The position numbers and the translations under genes were made by a program. The notes below the pieces were generated by a model. The model was not told where the DNA came from. It was given only the letters and a program-made list of their open reading frames with translations, and ran no database searches. Below, piece after piece: positions 9,870 to 19,001 of a DNA stretch of 64,000 bases. Position 1 is the first letter of the stretch. Every line of letters starts with the position of its first letter. Origin of the DNA: Myxosarcina sp. GI1 (GTDB taxonomy: Bacteria > Cyanobacteriota > Cyanobacteriia > Cyanobacteriales > Xenococcaceae); assembly GCF_000756305.1 (NCBI RefSeq), contig NZ_JRFE01000022.1:62001-126000 (forward strand), written 5' to 3'.

Positions 9870-10853
9870 TTATTGAGTTTGAAAGATATTTTGAATCATC
9901 GGTTTGTCTACACCAGCCGCAGCGCGGTCTAATTCTGCTACTTCCCCACTGTCTAACAACCAATCTTTAGCATCAATGTTATCTTGGGCTTGTTTGGCGT
10001 TTTTGGCTCCTGGAATGGGAATTGTATCTTTGGCAATACACCAGTTAATTGCTACTTGGGACATGGTTTTCTGACGAGATTCGGCGATCGCCTGTAGGCA
10101 GTTTAATAGCGATCGCGCCTGGGGAACCAATCTTCTAAACAACAAACCTCTGAGTCCTTTGGGATAAGTGCTTTTATCTGTATATTTACCCGTAAGAATT
10201 CCCAAACATAGAGGACTGTAGGCAATAAGTTTAATTCCCAACTCATCGCAAACTTCTTTAACTCCTAGTTCGGTAACGGGTTTGGTAGAAAGCAAGGAGT
10301 ATTGAACCTGTAAAGTAGTAATGGGAACGCCGCGATCGCTAAATTTTTGGTGTATTTCTTTCAGTCTTTTAGGACCATAATTAGACAAACCGACTCCCTC
10401 AACTAGTCCTCGTTCGTATAGATCTGCCAGTCCATCTAAAAACCACCATTCTTGCCAGGGAAAATAATTGGCTGTAGACCAGTGCATTTGCACTAAATCT
10501 ATGTTTCGTCCCATACGTTTTGCCGAAGCTTCTGCTGCTGAAACTGCCGAACCAGCAGTCAATCTCCAGGGATAGGGAGCGAGTTTGGTTGCCAGACAAA
10601 TTTTATCTCGATTTGCTCCGCTATATTCATTGGCAAATTTACCTAATAGTTCTTCACTACGTCCGCTTAGTCTGCCAGTACCGTAAGAATCTCCAGTATC
10701 GAACAATGTCACCCCGTTACTGACGCAGCGATCGAATACGCCCTGTAGCTCCTCATCCATGCTTTTATCGTAATTCCAGAGTAGGCGATTACCCCAAGCC
10801 CAGGTACCGCAACCCATTACGGGAAGATGAATTTTGTTTGAATTCTCGTTCAT
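9870..10853 (-). CDS. Aldo/keto reductase
   Basis: An NADPH-dependent oxidoreductase of the AKR superfamily, 327 residues with a TIM-barrel fold. The catalytic tetrad is visible: Asp52 and Tyr57 in LFDTGDSYG, Lys90 in LATKLAP and His124 in VQMHWS. The coenzyme loop IPIPGAKNAKQAQDN near residue 285 is also present. In cyanobacteria and plants close relatives reduce reactive aldehydes or pyridoxal, but the substrate cannot be read from sequence. It is followed on the same strand, after a gap, by the PQ-loop-like protein, and preceded by a short-chain dehydrogenase; joint transcription is possible but not shown. Confidence 0.9.
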   Translation of the reverse strand: MNENSNKIHLPVMGCGTWAWGNRLLWNYDKSMDEELQGVFDRCVSNGVTLFDTGDSYGTGRLSGRSEELLGKFANEYSGANRDKICLATKLAPYPWRLTAGSAVSAAEASAKRMGRNIDLVQMHWSTANYFPWQEWWFLDGLADLYERGLVEGVGLSNYGPKRLKEIHQKFSDRGVPITTLQVQYSLLSTKPVTELGVKEVCDELGIKLIAYSPLCLGILTGKYTDKSTYPKGLRGLLFRRLVPQARSLLNCLQAIAESRQKTMSQVAINWCIAKDTIPIPGAKNAKQAQDNIDAKDWLLDSGEVAELDRAAAGVDKPMIQNIFQTQ

Positions 10854-11018
10854 AAAGCTCTCAGATTTGTCGCTAGTTTTTGGTTATCGTTAAAACTAGT
10901 CGCTTTAATGCCAAAAACAAAATTTAGTATTTTATTAGTTACGCGATCGACTGCTCAACTAACCATTAACTATTAACATCTCATACAAAACTAGGCAGGC
11001 GCACGATAAGTTTATTAA

Positions 11019-11825
11019 TCACAAATTTGTAGCCACTTGCAATATAGTTTTGCTCATGCTGGGAAACAATCGATGGAAGAAAGCAGGAAACTTAGCCGAA
11101 CCGACAACTATCGAACCATGAGAGTGTTTAACTGCTTTCCAAATTGCTTTGGCGACATCTTCTGACTCGCTAGCAAGGGGACTTTCAATAAATTTTTCCA
11201 TATCTTGGCGGCGCTGTTTTTCTTTTTGAGGATCTTTATCTCTAAAAACGGCTCTTTCTAAAAAATCAGTTTTAGTAACGCTAGGATGTACGCCGCTAAC
11301 ATGAATGCCTTGTGGTTCTAGTTCGATTCGCATCGTTTCGGTTAAGCCAACGATCGCATGTTTGCTAGTACAGTAAGCAGTCATATTTGGCATAGGTACT
11401 TTACCACCAAAAGAACCGACATTGATAATGCTGCCCTGTTTTCTCTCCAGCATTTGGGGCAATACGGCTTTAATTGCGTAAATATAGCCCCAAAGATTGG
11501 TGTTAATAATTTTTTCCCAATCTTCAATACTGGTTTGTGCCATACTCGCACTCATGCATATACCTGCATTGTTAATCAAAACATCGATCTGACCGAAGCG
11601 TTCTATACCTTTAGCAACGAGAGTTTCTACGGCGGCGCGATCGCGTGTATCTGTAGGAATAGCTAATACTTCACCGCCCAAACTTTCAATCTCTTTAGCA
11701 ACTGCATTGAGTTCGCTGGCAGTACGTGAGGCAATAACTGTATTGTAACCACGACGAGCAAATAGCAATGCGGTAGATTTACCAATACCTTGAGATGCGC
11801 CCGTAATCAAAACTGTAGGAGTCAT
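11019..11825 (-). CDS. Short-chain dehydrogenase/reductase (SDR)
   Basis: A classical SDR of 268 residues. The NAD(P)-binding TGASQGIG is at residues 8-15, NNAG at 85-88, catalytic Ser138 in INVGSFGG, and Tyr151-x3-Lys155 (YCTSK). The Arg residues after the second strand (ASR, FARR) favour NADP(H). The substrate is unknown; the family includes sterol, sugar and acyl reductases. The C-terminal region is hydrophobic (KFPAFFHRLFPSMSKT), which could associate with membrane, as in several SDRs acting on lipids. Confidence 0.9.
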   Translation of the reverse strand: MTPTVLITGASQGIGKSTALLFARRGYNTVIASRTASELNAVAKEIESLGGEVLAIPTDTRDRAAVETLVAKGIERFGQIDVLINNAGICMSASMAQTSIEDWEKIINTNLWGYIYAIKAVLPQMLERKQGSIINVGSFGGKVPMPNMTAYCTSKHAIVGLTETMRIELEPQGIHVSGVHPSVTKTDFLERAVFRDKDPQKEKQRRQDMEKFIESPLASESEDVAKAIWKAVKHSHGSIVVGSAKFPAFFHRLFPSMSKTILQVATNL

Positions 11826-11921
11826 ATTTTATAAGAATTAGATCGGAAAATTGTTATCTATATAACTTAATTTTGACTCATAAACTTACCGAAAGTTAAT
11901 CGTCTTCCACTTCACCTCTCA

Positions 11922-12101
11922 TTATTTTTTACGAGCTTTCCAAGTTCCCCCATAGCGATAATAAGGATTATCTTTGCTTACTTGTTGCCAGCACTGAGGA
12001 CAAACTAACACCCAGTCGGCTTCTTCTCGATACTGAATGCGATAGCGTATATCGCTAAGATTTTGACATAATTCGCAGGGTTTTAATTTTGCTTGGGACA
12101 T
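11922..12101 (-). CDS. Small two-CxxC zinc-ribbon-like protein
   Basis: The protein is 59 residues from MSQAKLKPCELC. An in-frame ATG 30 bases further upstream would add MLVQIYIEVF, but the internal start gives the usual cyanobacterial form. Two Cys pairs, CELC and CPQC, are separated by about 33 residues and suggest one zinc ribbon. The tail NPYYRYGGTWKARKK is basic. Function is unknown. It is divergent from the membrane peptidase-like gene at 12249, and the spacer holds a 32-bp palindrome. Confidence 0.65.
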   Translation of the reverse strand: MSQAKLKPCELCQNLSDIRYRIQYREEADWVLVCPQCWQQVSKDNPYYRYGGTWKARKK

Positions 12102-12147
12102 AAAAACTTCTATATATATTTGTACGAGCATCTCATCAAGAAAATTC

Positions 12148-12179
12148 AGGTAAGGGTGATTCGCGAATCGCCCTTACCT
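12148..12179. repeat. 32-bp near-perfect palindrome
   Basis: AGGTAAGGG-t-GATTCG (12148-12163) is the reverse complement of CGAATC-g-CCCTTACCT (12164-12179) apart from one T/G position. It has no spacer and lies between two divergent genes, so it is not a terminator. It resembles the short GGGCGATTCGCGAATCGCCC palindromes scattered in many cyanobacterial genomes. Confidence 0.8.
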
Positions 12180-12248
12180 TTAGCTACAATCTAATTAATT
12201 TAATTTACACTTCTTAATAATTACTTATAGCTGAACGGGACAAATAAA

Positions 12249-12962
12249 ATGCCACAAACCGCTTTAAATTTAATCGCGATCGGGATTTTTACCATGACCA
12301 TGTTTACTTTACTAGGTCCTTTATTCGATATATCTCCCTACATACCTGCTGCCGCTACCTTTGGAATATTGGGTTTAGCAACGGTAGACACTCTAACCTG
12401 CGATAGTCGGGGAGTTAGTTTGTTGCTCGATTTATTTGCCACCAAAGAACAACGCCAACGAATTATCGAACACGAAGCGGGTCATTTTTTAACCGCTTAT
12501 TTTTTGGGTATTCCCATTACTGGCTATACCCTAACAGCTTGGGAAGTAATCAAACAAGGTCGCTTGGGTAATGGCGGTGTAGAGTTCGATACGGAAGCTC
12601 TGACAGATAAGCCATTCGATTTAGAACAGATGCGTTTGACTCTAGATCGCTGTTGTACGGTATGGATGGCAGGAATTGCCGCAGAAAAAATGCAACACGG
12701 TGACGCTAAAGGCGGTGCTGAGGATCGCGCTCAATTACGAAAAGCCTTAACTCTAGCAGGTTTGCAAAAAAAAGCCTATCCACAAAAAGAACGCTGGGCG
12801 AGGTTACAGGCTACTAATTTGTTAGAAAGACATCAAAAATCTTATCAAGCTTTAGTAGAGGCAATGAAAGCTAGAGCTTCTGTGGAAGAATGTTGTCTGG
12901 CAATTCAACAATATTGCTCTGCCGATAGTGAAGAATTAAGCAGTAATGTCAAAGAAGTATAA
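12249..12962 (+). CDS. Membrane protein with FtsH-type (M41-like) zinc peptidase domain, no AAA domain
   Basis: A 237-residue protein. Residues 1-50 are hydrophobic (two membrane segments). The zinc motif HEAGH is at residues 75-79, and AGIAAEKMQHGDAKGGAEDRAQ (about 141-162) resembles the FtsH block GGRAAEE..G...TGA.ND that supplies the third zinc ligand, probably Asp159 here. The ATPase domain that feeds substrates to FtsH is absent. Such lone peptidase domains occur in cyanobacteria and plastids; some are thought to be inactive or to act with real FtsH. Here HExxH is intact, so catalysis is possible. The gene appears to be a single transcription unit. Confidence 0.75.
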   Translation: MPQTALNLIAIGIFTMTMFTLLGPLFDISPYIPAAATFGILGLATVDTLTCDSRGVSLLLDLFATKEQRQRIIEHEAGHFLTAYFLGIPITGYTLTAWEVIKQGRLGNGGVEFDTEALTDKPFDLEQMRLTLDRCCTVWMAGIAAEKMQHGDAKGGAEDRAQLRKALTLAGLQKKAYPQKERWARLQATNLLERHQKSYQALVEAMKARASVEECCLAIQQYCSADSEELSSNVKEV

Positions 12963-13123
12963 GTGCTAATGTTAACAAGCATCTAATTAATATTTCGATT
13001 AAAAATATTGGTGTTTGCAACTGAATCGCTATCGGTATTGAGAACTAAAAAAAGTATTTTATCAGAAATTCTTTTCTGTCAATAGTATGAATAGAGTTAA
13101 ATCAATTTACCCAAAACTTACTA

Positions 13124-13312
13124 ATGCAAACCACATCTGAATATATTTGCGCTTTTTGTGGCGAACCCAATACTACCTTTGTCGATATTAGTGGGGGAAT
13201 ACAGCAAACATATACCGAAGACTGTCAGGTTTGTTGTCGTCCCAACGTTCTGTACGTGCGTGTCGATGAAGATACTCTTGAGGTAGAAATAGACAGCGAC
13301 TACGAACAATAA
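13124..13312 (+). CDS. CPXCG-type cysteine-rich small protein
   Basis: A 62-residue acidic protein with CAFCGEPN near the N-terminus and CQVCCRPNVL in the middle, the layout of the CPXCG cysteine-rich family. The four conserved Cys probably hold one zinc. After the second pair comes the family's typical strand NVLYVRVDEDTLEVEID. The function is not known. It is followed by a DUF4346 gene on the same strand, 130 bases away, with a spacer full of AATTGATAATT-like inverted repeats. Confidence 0.8.
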   Translation: MQTTSEYICAFCGEPNTTFVDISGGIQQTYTEDCQVCCRPNVLYVRVDEDTLEVEIDSDYEQ

Positions 13313-13442
13313 CGGTCTAAGTAATCGATCGATGAACAATTGATAATCGACAATTATTCATTATCCATTCTTAATTATCAATTATTGAATACTCCAACCT
13401 ACTATCATAAGTATTGATGTATTTATAAACTGTTAGATTTTG

Positions 13443-13835
13443 ATGCCGACTACTATTGATACTCAAGAACTTAAAGCTATAGATGATAAACTTTCTAAAC
13501 GGGCGATCGCGCTAGACCCAGGAGGATATTATATTATTTATTTAGACCGCCAAGCGGGATTAATCTGCGCCAAACACTATACCAACATTATTAATGACAA
13601 AGGTTTGGCAGTAGACCCCGAAACGGGTAAAGTGATTGCCGCTAGAGGGAAAAAAATCGAACGTCAGGCAACCAAACTTTATGTAGGCAGAACCGCTAAA
13701 GAATTGTGCGTCAAGGTTATAGAAGAACCTCAACCCTGTCCTATTACCATGTTGGATCATGCGGCATATTTGGGTCGGGAGTTTGCCAGGGCTGAGTATG
13801 CGTTAATTAACAACGAAGAATACATTCAAGACTAA
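13443..13835 (+). CDS. DUF4346 family protein
   Basis: The protein is 130 residues from the ATG at 13443; a TTG just before it is in frame but less likely. The pattern GGYYIIYLDRQAGLICAKHYTN, then ARGKKIERQATKLYVGRTAKELCVKVIE, then LDHAAYLGREFARAEYAL fits the DUF4346 domain, which is also found fused to dihydropteroate-synthase-like domains. Its role is unknown, although the association suggests pterin or thymidylate-related chemistry. Its last four bases overlap the stop of the convergent Psb32-like gene. Confidence 0.75.
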   Translation: MPTTIDTQELKAIDDKLSKRAIALDPGGYYIIYLDRQAGLICAKHYTNIINDKGLAVDPETGKVIAARGKKIERQATKLYVGRTAKELCVKVIEEPQPCPITMLDHAAYLGREFARAEYALINNEEYIQD

Positions 13836-14509
13836 GTGCCGCTAACGTACCAGAAATAAGTAGCCATAGGAATTATGGTTGCTAAAACTAGAAAGCCAAT
13901 AATCCAAGCTGCCGAAATACCTTGCTTGGTATCTTCGGCTTTGGTAAACGTACCTTCAACCTGAACGTTATCAACTATTTCTGGCGGTCCTGGATCTTCT
14001 TGTCCTGATAACACTGCTACTAAGCGATCGCTGGAGTCGAGAAAAGCCTGATTGTATTTATTACCCGTTCTAAGATCGTAGCCTACAGTGTCATTGACTA
14101 AGCTTTTAGCTATTTCTTCATTGACTAACTTTTTAGCTTTCTCGCCAGTACGAATGGCTGCGTTATTAGTTAGGGTATCTAAAACTAGTAGAGTTTGATT
14201 GGCTCTTTCCGATTTATCGTACCAAGTAGTAAATAGTTTGTCAGCCAAACTATCGATTGTCTCTCCATAATCCAAGCGACGAATAGCTACCATCCTGACT
14301 TCTTGACCAGTCTCTTTAGCTAATTTTTTAAAGGTACTGGTTAATTTGCTTTCATTAGAAAAGCTAATTTCATCGGCTGTATCTACGACCCAAACATCTT
14401 CAGTATTGGGATTGGGTAGATCGGAAATTCCAGTAGCGAATACTGGCATTGCCAGAGAAAAAACGGCAAATACAAGCAATAATATTGGAGGAATAAGGCG
14501 TTTAAGCAT
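13832..14509 (-). CDS. TPM-domain protein, Psb32-like
   Basis: A 225-residue protein. Residues 1-25 are a signal peptide (LIPPILLLVFAVFSLAMPVFA). Residues about 38-165 form the TPM (DUF477) domain, starting VWVVDTADEISFSNESKL and containing the TLLVLDTLTNNAAIRTG core. Residues 200-222 are a C-terminal membrane helix (AAWIIGFLVLATIIPMATYFW). This order matches cyanobacterial Psb32 and plant TLP18.3, lumenal proteins that protect photosystem II and assist its repair. It sits between photosystem I genes and ends in a tail-to-tail overlap with the DUF4346 gene. Confidence 0.8.
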   Translation of the reverse strand: MLKRLIPPILLLVFAVFSLAMPVFATGISDLPNPNTEDVWVVDTADEISFSNESKLTSTFKKLAKETGQEVRMVAIRRLDYGETIDSLADKLFTTWYDKSERANQTLLVLDTLTNNAAIRTGEKAKKLVNEEIAKSLVNDTVGYDLRTGNKYNQAFLDSSDRLVAVLSGQEDPGPPEIVDNVQVEGTFTKAEDTKQGISAAWIIGFLVLATIIPMATYFWYVSGT

Positions 14510-14635
14510 AATGTAAAGTTAGTTTGATTAACTACGCTAGATATGGTTTCGTTTTGAAAATTGTAAACTGCGCTTGACTACAGAGTAATCTGCAACCAAA
14601 AAAGTCTGATGTAAATTGTATTAATTAAATAATAA

Positions 14636-14657
14636 AGCCCAGAGATACCTCTGGGCT
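14636..14657 (-). terminator. Rho-independent terminator of psaL
   Basis: AGCCCAGAG (14636-14644) and CTCTGGGCT (14649-14657) form a perfect 9-bp stem with a 4-base loop. On the minus strand it is followed by TTTATTATTTAATT. It lies 66 bases past the psaL stop. Confidence 0.9.
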
Positions 14658-14723
14658 GAAATCTATTTTCAAAATTGAGATTAAAGAACTGTTGTTTTTG
14701 TGGTACTTAATACCAAAAATCTA

Positions 14724-15212
14724 TTAAAGACCAGGAATTAGTTCTTGAATATTCCCAATATATGCCGTAGATAACAAGAAATAGGCAAAGAACGCTCCAC
14801 CTACGCCACCAACGAAGAAGCCACTGGCAAATTCACTCCAGCCTTCTTTAGTTTTTAAACCTTCAGGAATTTCGGGAGTAGTTACTGTAGCAACTGGTTC
14901 TCCGCCCATGGCGTTAGCATACAAAGATAGACATAAAGTCAGAATTGTTATCAAACCCAGGGAAGACAAGAAAGCAGCAATGTCAGCACTCGCCGTATCC
15001 CGTAGGGGACCCAATACTAAAAAAGGACCGTAGATAAAATATCCGTGAGCCAATCCAACTTCTAAACCCCGACGAAATGGAGATAATCCCGAACGGTAAG
15101 CAGGAAGGTTGCCAATAAAAGTCTTGCTAAAATCGGATGAATTTAAAGGGGTTGCTAGATTTCCTCTTTGAGGATCTCCAGCAGCAGGTTGAATTGAAGT
15201 ATATTCGTCCAT
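14724..15212 (-). CDS. psaL: Photosystem I reaction centre subunit XI (PsaL)
   Basis: PsaL sits at the centre of the photosystem I trimer or tetramer and binds chlorophyll and carotenoid. The 162-residue length is normal. Family features are the N-terminal NLATPLNSSDFSKTFIGNLPAYR, the RRGLEVGLAHGYFIYGPF block, and three hydrophobic segments. AAGGAG lies before the ATG. psaI is transcribed divergently from the other side of the 173-base spacer. It has its own terminator and is probably monocistronic. Confidence 0.97.
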   Translation of the reverse strand: MDEYTSIQPAAGDPQRGNLATPLNSSDFSKTFIGNLPAYRSGLSPFRRGLEVGLAHGYFIYGPFLVLGPLRDTASADIAAFLSSLGLITILTLCLSLYANAMGGEPVATVTTPEIPEGLKTKEGWSEFASGFFVGGVGGAFFAYFLLSTAYIGNIQELIPGL

Positions 15213-15385
15213 AAAATTTGATTTCTCCTTAGATAATAATATTTTACAAATCCTTGAAATAGCACCACTTTAACTTGGTTTAAGCCCTATTTTTGTTAAG
15301 AATCTTTATAACTAGCCAAATCATACCTATGTTCGCAGTAATATCCAAGTTGTCAACGTTTTAATACAAAATAGGAAAAAAAAAT

Positions 15386-15502
15386 ATGATTGGCGATTAT
15401 GCAGCAGCTTGGCTTCCCGTAGCAATGGTTCCTTTAGTCGGCTTGGTGGGTGCTGGGGTTGCTATGGCTCTTTTATTCATATACATCGAAAATGAGGCTT
15501 AA
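15386..15502 (+). CDS. psaI: Photosystem I reaction centre subunit VIII (PsaI)
   Basis: A 38-residue protein, MIGDYAAAWLPVAMVPLV followed by a single membrane helix and the end FIYIENEA. This is the typical PsaI sequence. The subunit contacts PsaL and stabilises oligomers. The gene is divergent from psaL. Confidence 0.95.
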   Translation: MIGDYAAAWLPVAMVPLVGLVGAGVAMALLFIYIENEA

Positions 15503-15609
15503 ATTTAGCAAATATCTTTTTTTGCGCGATAAATAGCCTATTTTGCTTGTGCCTGCGAAATGCGGTTAGCACAGGCATGGTCTGTTAACGATGGTGTCCC
15601 TTTAATATT

Positions 15610-15638
15610 GCTCTGCCCAATTGGTAGAGCCTTTTTTT
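15610..15638 (+). terminator. Rho-independent terminator of psaI
   Basis: GCTCT (15610-15614) pairs with AGAGC (15626-15630), extended inside by the palindrome CCAATTGG, and is followed by a run of seven T. It lies about 110 bases past the psaI stop. Confidence 0.8.
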
Positions 15639-15668
15639 GGGTTTTAGTTGTTGTCAACTATTAACCTT

Positions 15669-16508
15669 TCAACTTTTGAGAAAATAATGCCTGGGTAATC
15701 TTGGTAAGATGCGATCGCAGACAAATAAAGTTCCCGAAGCGACACACAAAGGAATAGTTACTAGATTTACTAAGGGAATACTTATCAAGCCCAGACAAAC
15801 TACACCAAACGTCGCACTAGCGGGTAAACTACGCCCGACAATTGACAGTTTGTGACGAAAGCGCAGTCTCCTTCTTTCGAGAGGAGAATCGAGAAAATCG
15901 AGACTAACAATAGTAACGGTTAAGATAAAAGAGCCAACAGTAGAAATAACGGTTCCCACACCTGGAAATAAACCCGATACAAGTAAAGGGATACCTACTA
16001 TGGCTATTAAAACTAATTTTTTTAGTTCGTATAAAATTGCTCTGCCTAAATCGCTGACGATATTAATTTCAATAATTTCTACTTTACCAGTGCGAATTTT
16101 TTCTAACTGTTCTGATAGTTGACCGTACCAAGGTGCGCCAAGCAAAACTCCAAATTGGGTGAGAACAAATCCCGTAGCTACCAATAAAATTATTATTAAA
16201 ATAAAGCGCAGTACAAAGAACAATCCTGTAATGGCATATTCCAAAAAAGACAACCATTGCGGTAAATTAGTAGTTATTCTATCGAGCCATAAAGCCAAAT
16301 CCATTTCTAGCCCGTTAACAATTTGCCAACCAAAAAAAAGTAAGCCTCCATACAGCGCGATCGCCACAACAAAATTAACCAAAATTGGGACGGCAATAAA
16401 TTTCCATAGACGGGGATGCCTTTTAAAAGTCAACAATGCTCTTAAAGGATAACTCGCCCCCGATAGAGTACCAAAGCCACCTAAAATTTTCCTGATAATT
16501 TTTCCCAT
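15669..16508 (-). CDS. EI24-domain membrane protein
   Basis: The protein is 279 residues from MGKIIRKILGGFGTL. A longer frame reaches 16625 but adds a non-conserved leader. Several hydrophobic helices and the motifs PLRALLTFKRHPRLWKF, LGAPWYGQLSEQLE, and FLDSPLERRRLRFRHK are those of EI24 (DUF540) proteins, a group that includes the CysZ sulphate transporter. In cyanobacteria the substrate is not known. It lies 121 bases downstream of ccs1 on the same strand and may share its transcript. Confidence 0.8.
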   Translation of the reverse strand: MGKIIRKILGGFGTLSGASYPLRALLTFKRHPRLWKFIAVPILVNFVVAIALYGGLLFFGWQIVNGLEMDLALWLDRITTNLPQWLSFLEYAITGLFFVLRFILIIILLVATGFVLTQFGVLLGAPWYGQLSEQLEKIRTGKVEIIEINIVSDLGRAILYELKKLVLIAIVGIPLLVSGLFPGVGTVISTVGSFILTVTIVSLDFLDSPLERRRLRFRHKLSIVGRSLPASATFGVVCLGLISIPLVNLVTIPLCVASGTLFVCDRILPRLPRHYFLKS

Positions 16509-16629
16509 AGCATTTTTAAACTCAAACCACCATGACCTCGTGTAGTAAATAGAAATTACGAACAATTTCGCTTGCCTTTCTAGCCACGGAATCTCCACTA
16601 CTTCAGTACGAGAAAGATGACACAATTAA

Positions 16630-18000
16630 TCAAACTGTCGATTTGCTTGGTTCTGTAACTGATTCGCTAACGGATGATTCTTCTAACTGTTCGATAATAC
16701 CAATAATTTCTCTTTCAAAAGTGACCTGAGCGCGATTGGTTTTACCACCAAAATAAAAATTATCTTCCGTTTCTAACGCCCAAATTTGCGAGTGGGAAAA
16801 ATAGCTCATTACGACACCCAACATCAACAGGGCAAAGCCGCTATAAACGATGGGAACGCCAGGATCGGCTTTAATTTGTAAACCCGTACTGCCAATTACG
16901 TCGATTAGCTGGAGATTAATGTCATCGACAACAATACTCTGACCAATACGGACTGCATTAATTAATTTTCCAGAGCGATCGTAGACTAAAACAGTACCCT
17001 GTAAGTCTTGTGCCAACAACGAAACCCCTTTACTGAGATCGGGTTTGATGGGCAACCAGGTTCCCCAGATGTTACCGCCGCCTAATGTTTCTAATTTAGC
17101 CATCGGTAACTGAAAAATGGGGCTGTTGTTGAGTCGAACTCTAACTGCCGCGATCGCCCAATTGGTTTGATAGAAAGTAACCCCGTCGTAGCGTAAGGGT
17201 TGATTGACATAAATTGTCTGGCGTTTTAATTCTTCACCGCAGTCGCTTATTACCGAAAGATCGGAATAAAATTGATCGATCGCGCCATCTTCTGTATAGT
17301 CAATCCAAAAGCGATTTACTTTTACTCCCCAGTCGGTAGGAATTTGCGCGGTGGCTAACGGTCCTGCTTCGATAATATTTCTCACCTGAAAAAACTTACC
17401 GCTAGGAATCATCTCTTGGGCGAAAAACCCCGTAAATATGCCCCAAACTCCTCCAGCGAGAACGATTAACATCCCTGCATGAACGATAATCGGTCCAATA
17501 CGTCCGATAATACCTTTACGAGCGTAAATAGCATTATCTTGCTGAAAAACTTTGTAGTTTTTTTGTTCTAATAAAGGTGCAAGAGTTTTAAGGGAACCAG
17601 AATCTAACTCCGTACTCAAAGCTAATTTTTCAAACTGACGGGATTGTTGATAGTGCTTCCATTTACGGGCAGCTTTTAGGGCTGGCAACTGACGAGTAAA
17701 AGTACAGGCGGTTAGGCTAGTGCCAAATAGAACCAGTAAAGATAAATACCACCAGGTACTATAAACATGATTTAAACCCCAGGCTAAAATGACTTTCCAC
17801 GTTAAAAAGCCATATAAAGCAGGGGATTCGGGATAGTTTTGCTGATAGAAAGTTAGAGATTCTCCCTGTTCGATAACCGTACCTGCAATACTCAATACGG
17901 CAATTACCAGCAGCATGACAATCGCCAAACGCAAATCGGCAATTATGCCAACAAAACGGCGAAACAGAGAACGGGGTGACAGAGAATTAGAATCCGACAT
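16630..18000 (-). CDS. ccs1: Cytochrome c biogenesis protein Ccs1 (ResB family)
   Basis: Ccs1 works with CcsA in system II cytochrome c maturation, bringing haem and reduced apocytochrome together on the lumenal side. The 456-residue protein has the ResB layout: three N-terminal membrane segments ([64 protein letters not shown]), a large lumenal domain, and a final segment [25 protein letters not shown]. His in IVHAGM is the conserved haem-channel histidine. It follows ccdA by 94 bases on the same strand. ccsA is not in the window. Confidence 0.93.
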   Translation of the reverse strand: MSDSNSLSPRSLFRRFVGIIADLRLAIVMLLVIAVLSIAGTVIEQGESLTFYQQNYPESPALYGFLTWKVILAWGLNHVYSTWWYLSLLVLFGTSLTACTFTRQLPALKAARKWKHYQQSRQFEKLALSTELDSGSLKTLAPLLEQKNYKVFQQDNAIYARKGIIGRIGPIIVHAGMLIVLAGGVWGIFTGFFAQEMIPSGKFFQVRNIIEAGPLATAQIPTDWGVKVNRFWIDYTEDGAIDQFYSDLSVISDCGEELKRQTIYVNQPLRYDGVTFYQTNWAIAAVRVRLNNSPIFQLPMAKLETLGGGNIWGTWLPIKPDLSKGVSLLAQDLQGTVLVYDRSGKLINAVRIGQSIVVDDINLQLIDVIGSTGLQIKADPGVPIVYSGFALLMLGVVMSYFSHSQIWALETEDNFYFGGKTNRAQVTFEREIIGIIEQLEESSVSESVTEPSKSTV

Positions 18001-18094
18001 TTATAAAAAGTAGAAAGTAGAAAGTAATTTAGGCTTTAGAAAAAAGACATTTAGCATTTAGCATTTAACACTGCTCATTGTTCATTGCTCATTG

Positions 18095-18835
18095 TTAAGC
18101 GATCGCGCTACTAACGCGAGTTAACAAAGAAAATATACCAAAACCTAACAATAAAGCACCACTTACGGGATTTATCCAGCTAGACCAACGGCGCAGTTCT
18201 AAGAGTTTTTTAATCGAAGCCGTAAAAGTTCCTGCTAAAACTAAGGGGGCAACATAGCCAATAGCATAAGCAACTAGTAAACCCGCACCAACTACTAAAT
18301 CTTGAGTTGCAGCTACCCAGGCGAGTAAAGTTGCTAAAACTGGCGTACTACATGGAGAAGCAATTAAGCCAAAAGTTAAACCGATTAAATAAGAACGCAC
18401 TCCGCTAGGTAAATCTTCGCCAATCCAGTCGGTTGCACCTAATGAAGGAAAACGCAAAGGCAAAATTTCTAGTAAATTAAGTCCCATGGCGATCGCCACC
18501 AAGCTTACAAATATTGGCAGTCCAATACCTATCTGTCCGTAAACCTTACCTACAGAAGTAGCAACGATACCTAACGCTGCTAGCGTTGTTGCCAAACCAA
18601 AAGCAAACCACATTGACTGTGCCGCAGCCTGCAATCTTCCCTGAGACTCATAACCCCCAATATAGCCAACCGTAATCGGCAGCATCGACAACATACAGGG
18701 GGTAAGACTAGTTAACAATCCTGCTACAAAAATAATTCCCAAACTAACGATGCTGAGATGGGTTAGTTGAGTAGAAACCAGGCGATCGGCATATCTTTCT
18801 AACCAAAATAATTGCGTTTGTATAAATTCTAACAT
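18095..18835 (-). CDS. ccdA: Thiol-disulphide transporter CcdA
   Basis: CcdA moves reducing power from cytoplasmic thioredoxin across the membrane, here to keep apocytochrome c cysteines reduced. The 246-residue protein has about six membrane segments and the two active-site Cys, Cys47 in TSLTPCMLS and Cys162 in GLIASPCSTP. It is upstream of ccs1 on the same strand, the usual pairing for system II, which supports the call. Confidence 0.93.
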   Translation of the reverse strand: MLEFIQTQLFWLERYADRLVSTQLTHLSIVSLGIIFVAGLLTSLTPCMLSMLPITVGYIGGYESQGRLQAAAQSMWFAFGLATTLAALGIVATSVGKVYGQIGIGLPIFVSLVAIAMGLNLLEILPLRFPSLGATDWIGEDLPSGVRSYLIGLTFGLIASPCSTPVLATLLAWVAATQDLVVGAGLLVAYAIGYVAPLVLAGTFTASIKKLLELRRWSSWINPVSGALLLGFGIFSLLTRVSSAIA

Positions 18836-19001
18836 TAAAATATAACAGTACCAGAGAATATTAGAACCTTAACGTAAAATTATTACTTCCTGCCTTTTAT
18901 CTACCAAGACCGATCGAGGTCTTAACCTGTTTAACGTAATTCTACAGTTTTTGTTGGTGAAATTTGTTAGCTAGTACCGAAATTATCAAAAAACAAAAAA
19001 T

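Noticed and set aside
13313-13442. AATTGATAAT-like inverted repeats as a regulatory site
   Set aside because: The spacer is low-complexity with many overlapping weak dyads, so no single site is supported.
16509-16625. N-terminal extension of the EI24-domain protein
   Set aside because: The added residues (MCHLSRTEVVEIPWLERQ and onward) do not fit the family start at MGKIIRK, so the internal ATG was used.
18001-18094. Repeats of the type TAGCATTTAGCATTTA and TTCATTGCTCATTG in short spacers
   Set aside because: Such AT-rich relic sequence is common between cyanobacterial genes (also near 8570 and 53720) and shows no clear element boundary.
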